From contig JBBKVQ010000312.1 of the NCBI GenBank assembly GCA_037968515.1, forward strand, positions 1 through 8,515: DNA of 8,515 nt, written 5' to 3'. This document shows, in pieces, positions 6,633 through 8,515 of the stretch. Under the pieces are notes generated by a model. It had not been told where the DNA came from, made no database searches, and saw nothing but the letters and a program-made list of their open reading frames with translations. The position numbers and the translations under genes are program-made. Position 1 is the stretch's first letter, and every line of letters begins with the position of its first letter. The DNA is from JBFFMO01 sp037968515. Lineage in GTDB: Bacteria > Myxococcota_A > Bradymonadia > Bradymonadales > Bradymonadaceae.

Positions 6633-7253
6633 TTGGCTAAGTTGAGAACAAAAATCCTGAAGTATCTTGGGGTGGCATTTGCCACCCTTTTTTTTGTCGT
6701 GGGCGCGGCCAATCTCTGGGTGATTCAATCCACCCAAGAGCGGGTCTACGATGTTTCAGATGTGCCACCGAAGACGTGGGCAATCGTTCTGGGGGCTCGT
6801 GTGTGGTCCTCGGGCGTGCCGTCTCACAGCTTGGAGGACCGGCTTCAAACGGCGTTACTGCTCTATCAGAACGGTAAAGTTAAACAGATTTTGGTCTCGG
6901 GCGACCATGGAACAAAGATCTACGACGAGGTTCAAGCCATGCATGATTGGCTGGTCGACCACGGGGTTCCGACGGGAGATATCGTGCTGGACCACGCGGG
7001 GTTTCGGACCCTGGACAGCATGGCGCGAGCGACTCCAGTATTTGGCGTTCAAGACGCCATCGTCTGCACCCAGCGCTTTCATCTGTATCGGGCCATTTAC
7101 CTTGGCGACCAAAACGAATTGGATGTGGTGGGCGTGGCCTCGGATCGGCGAATCTACAAAGCAGAGCTTTGGAACCAAGCGCGAGAAAGCGTGGCGAGGG
7201 TGGTGGCGATCGCGGACATCACTACAGGGCGGCAACCCCATTTCCCGCAGTGA
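6633..7253 (+). CDS. sanA: SanA/DUF218-family membrane-anchored protein
   Basis: The product is a 206-aa member of the SanA/YdcF (DUF218) family. In E. coli, SanA is an inner-membrane protein tied to envelope barrier function and vancomycin tolerance at high temperature; the chemical activity is not established. A single N-terminal membrane helix (about 9-30) is followed by the conserved domain: AIVLGARV (50-57), RLQTALLLYQNGKV (70-83), LVSGDHG (87-93), YDE (97-99), LDHAGFRTLDS (119-129) and TQRFHLYRA (146-154). The tail is shorter than that of E. coli SanA. The start is uncertain: TTG 6633 or in-frame TTG 6642, neither with a good ribosome binding site; the next GTG candidates would cut into or remove the membrane helix. 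It begins 39 nt after the VWA gene. An intrinsic terminator lies inside codons 13-21, and the 3' end overlaps the convergent NRDE gene by 32 bp. Confidence 0.85.
   Translation: MAKLRTKILKYLGVAFATLFFVVGAANLWVIQSTQERVYDVSDVPPKTWAIVLGARVWSSGVPSHSLEDRLQTALLLYQNGKVKQILVSGDHGTKIYDEVQAMHDWLVDHGVPTGDIVLDHAGFRTLDSMARATPVFGVQDAIVCTQRFHLYRAIYLGDQNELDVVGVASDRRIYKAELWNQARESVARVVAIADITTGRQPHFPQ
6670..6695 (+). terminator. Intrinsic terminator embedded in the 5' end of sanA
   Basis: GGGTGGC (6670-6676) pairs perfectly with GCCACCC (6681-6687) around an ATTT loop and is followed at once by eight T residues (6688-6695). This is a textbook rho-independent terminator on the + strand, 76 nt after the VWA stop codon. 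It also encodes residues 13-21 of the SanA-like membrane helix, with the T run reading as Phe-Phe. It probably ends VWA transcripts and may limit or control sanA expression. Confidence 0.75.
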
Positions 7254-7965
7254 ACCGGACGGCATTTAAATCGGAGCTTCGATCCACAAATGACCCAAAT
7301 GCGGGTCGATCGAGAGATTCCCAAAAAACCGTGTCGGATGGGCTAAGTGCCGCAATCACCGAACTGCGGGTCCCATAGTCGAGGCCTTCCAAGTACACCA
7401 TTGGGGAATCGACACCGCCGGGATGTCGGTCACTCAACACATGCATCAGCACATTGGGATCGAATCGATTGGTGTTCCGCAAAAGCCTGCTGATCCGAGT
7501 GGCACGCGCCGGGGGGACGTCTTGGAAGCTGCGTTCTGTGATGACATGCACACCTGGACCAAGAATTAGGCTGTGCAGCACCTTCCCGTCGCTCCAAACC
7601 ACCCGAGCAGTGCGTTGGTCAGCGACAAGTGCATGAAACGGGTTGAACTCCGCCGCAGGCAATGCCAGCAGCGCCTGCGCCGCCTCGTTGGCATCTGAAG
7701 CAGCAAGGGCAATCCGAGGAATTTCTCCACGTGATCGAAGACTAGGATCTCGGCCAGCTCCGAATCGATTGGTCAGGGCGGCGAGCAGGCCGTGTTGGTT
7801 AAAGCCAATCCAGGTTCCGCCGTGCGACAGATCCTTGGGGGCAAACACGCCGTGGTCTCGAGCAGCAAAACCCTCGGCTGGGCGCGACAAGATCTCGTCC
7901 CGATTTGCCGCGACAGCCAGTGGATAATCGTCAAAAAGCCGATGGAACAAGATGATGGTGCACAT
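7222..7965 (-). CDS. NRDE/TANGO2-family protein
   Basis: The 247-aa product belongs to the NRDE family (Pfam Transport and Golgi organisation 2), named after the motif seen here at residues 21-24. It begins MCTI, so removal of Met would expose Cys2, as in Ntn-hydrolase-like folds. Other family landmarks are AVAANRDE (17-24), GGTWIGFN (49-56), LTNR (64-67), SRGEIP (78-83) and NPFHALVAD (108-116). Animal relatives (TANGO2, HRG-9) have been linked to haem trafficking and lipid homeostasis; the bacterial role is not settled. The ATG directly follows the TAA of the upstream 101-aa gene (TAAATG) and has no strong ribosome binding site, so coupled translation is likely. The 3' end overlaps the convergent sanA gene by 32 bp. 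Confidence 0.9.
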   Translation of the reverse strand: MCTIILFHRLFDDYPLAVAANRDEILSRPAEGFAARDHGVFAPKDLSHGGTWIGFNQHGLLAALTNRFGAGRDPSLRSRGEIPRIALAASDANEAAQALLALPAAEFNPFHALVADQRTARVVWSDGKVLHSLILGPGVHVITERSFQDVPPARATRISRLLRNTNRFDPNVLMHVLSDRHPGGVDSPMVYLEGLDYGTRSSVIAALSPSDTVFWESLDRPAFGSFVDRSSDLNAVRFTAGNGVAAL

Positions 7966-8271
7966 TTACGCTGCCAGTTGGGTAGCCCAGGTCGTCGCAG
8001 CGATTGAATGGAACGTCATGAGTTCCTCGTCTTCGCCCGTATCGAATCCGGCGATGACGTCGCCAGCTTCCACACTGCCAAGCAGCGCGAGAGCCACCAA
8101 GGCCTTTTCACGCTGTCCTGGGCGGCTTTGAAAACCAAACAGGTGCTCACGAAGTACCTCGACATCGGCAGCAACTGATCGAGATTGCAACTGCTTGGCA
8201 AACCAAGAGAATCGCTCACGCTGTCGAATCAGTTCTAAATTCTTAACGTTGGGTCCTGGCATCGTATACAT
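7966..8271 (-). CDS. Small helical protein of unknown function
   Basis: This 101-aa protein is not recognised. It appears soluble and mostly helical, with no signal peptide, membrane segment or Cys. Residues 53-99 (REKALVALALLG, then an acidic turn GEDEELM, then HSIAATTWATQ) resemble a HEAT-type helical pair, a weak inference. The reading frame is open further upstream to 8331, but ATG 8271 is preferred because GAGGTG lies 3 nt before it; an in-frame ATG at 8262 is the alternative. Its TAA touches the ATG of the NRDE gene, so the two are almost certainly co-transcribed and translationally coupled, suggesting a shared function. Confidence 0.7.
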   Translation of the reverse strand: MYTMPGPNVKNLELIRQRERFSWFAKQLQSRSVAADVEVLREHLFGFQSRPGQREKALVALALLGSVEAGDVIAGFDTGEDEELMTFHSIAATTWATQLAA

Positions 8272-8274
8272 ATT

Positions 8275-8280
8275 CACCTC
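8275..8280 (-). promoter_or_regulatory. Ribosome binding site of the 101-aa gene
   Basis: On the minus strand GAGGTG precedes ATG 8271 by 3 nt (5 nt counting from GAGG). It chooses this start over the 20-residue longer frame starting at 8331. Confidence 0.65.
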
Positions 8281-8406
8281 AAATCTTCCGCACCTTGTGC
8301 CACGATCAGTTGGATTCCTGACCGGCGGCAAAGATTCGCGGTTTTGTGCTGCTGCTTACAACGTAGGAACTTCAGATTGGTTTCGAATTAATCCAAGGGT
8401 TTTGAC

Positions 8407-8435
8407 TTGACGCGCTTGGCCGCCTCTTTTATCTC
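8407..8435 (+). promoter_or_regulatory. Candidate tRNA promoter
   Basis: TTGACG at 8407-8412 is separated by 17 nt from TATCTC at 8430-8435, a strong -35 with a mediocre -10. A second overlapping -35, TTGACT, lies at 8402-8407. Initiation would fall near 8442, about 25 nt before the tRNA, inside the hairpin region. Confidence 0.45.
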
Positions 8436-8460
8436 ATGCAGCCCTGCATGGATTTCCATG
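8435..8460. repeat. Two overlapping hairpins before the tRNA
   Basis: CATGCA (8435-8440) pairs with TGCATG (8445-8450) around GCCC. CATGG (8447-8451) pairs with CCATG (8456-8460) around ATTT. They share CATG at 8447-8450, so only one can form at a time. CATG occurs three times in 26 nt. Confidence 0.6.
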
Positions 8461-8466
8461 TAGCGG

Positions 8467-8515
8467 GCTGTTGTAGCTCAGTTGGTAGAGCAGCTCATTC
8501 GTAATGAGCAGGTCG
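8467..8515 (+). tRNA. tRNA-Thr (CGT anticodon), 3' part beyond the window
   Basis: The first 49 nt of a tRNA are visible: acceptor strand GCTGTTG (8467-8473), TA, D stem GCTC/GAGC around AGTTGGTA (8476-8491), then the anticodon stem GCTCA/TGAGC (8493-8497 and 8505-8509). The loop TTCGTAA has anticodon CGT at 8500-8502, reading the Thr codon ACG. The variable loop AGGTC follows. The T arm and the 3' acceptor strand lie past the window end, so acceptor pairing cannot be checked. Confidence 0.93.

Larger units (their letters stand above)
8272..8466. other. Divergent intergenic region between the minus-strand operon and the tRNA
   Basis: These 195 bases separate the 101-aa gene (leftward) from the tRNA (rightward) and should hold promoters for both. 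The tRNA side has a promoter-like pair and two hairpins, listed separately. No convincing -35/-10 pair was found for the leftward operon. No small gene with a good start is visible. Confidence 0.5.

Noticed and set aside
8195..8410. 71-codon + strand frame between the minus-strand operon and the tRNA
   Set aside because: It overlaps the 5' end of the 101-aa gene, has no clear ribosome binding site and no recognisable content.
8467..8515. tRNA-Thr as a mobile-element attachment site
   Set aside because: tRNA 3' ends often serve as integration sites, but the 3' end is outside the window and no integrase or direct repeat is visible.

Overview
This window looks like a chromosomal stretch from a Myxococcota/Bradymonadales-type bacterium (formerly grouped with Deltaproteobacteria). 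The inference rests on protein style: a lipoprotein with a long Asp/Val-rich linker and Cys-rich spacers, a large secreted VWA protein with MopE-like CNGLDDDCDG repeats, and a C-terminus of the MYXO-CTERM type (Gly-Cys-Ser, hydrophobic helix, Arg cluster). Base composition is moderately GC-rich. No mobile element, integrase, transposase or CRISPR array is visible.

Layout, left to right. (1) Positions 28-2456: a two-gene carotenoid operon, crtI (phytoene desaturase) and crtB (phytoene synthase), joined by an ATGA stop/start overlap. Together they make phytoene from geranylgeranyl diphosphate and desaturate it to a coloured carotene; earlier and later pathway genes are not in the window. (2) Positions 2523-6593: two exported proteins on the + strand, a 382-aa lipoprotein with two tandem PPC-like beta domains and a 921-aa VWA protein destined for the cell surface. 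Each has its own candidate promoter. In the VWA protein the metal-binding domain is interrupted twice by related four-cysteine inserts. (3) Positions 6633-7253: a SanA/DUF218-family membrane-anchored protein with a TTG start and a textbook intrinsic terminator inside its first codons. (4) Positions 7222-8271, minus strand: a two-gene operon of a 101-aa helical protein of unknown function and an NRDE/TANGO2-family protein, touching as TAAATG and converging on sanA with a 32-bp overlap. (5) Positions 8272-8515: a divergent intergenic region with a promoter-like sequence and two overlapping hairpins, then the first 49 nt of a tRNA-Thr(CGT) cut by the window end.

The most notable points are the terminator embedded in the sanA reading frame, which suggests read-through or translation-dependent control; the doubly interrupted VWA domain with duplicated four-Cys modules; and the neighbouring lipoprotein, which may form a surface pair with it. 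No complete new system can be proven from the sequence alone.
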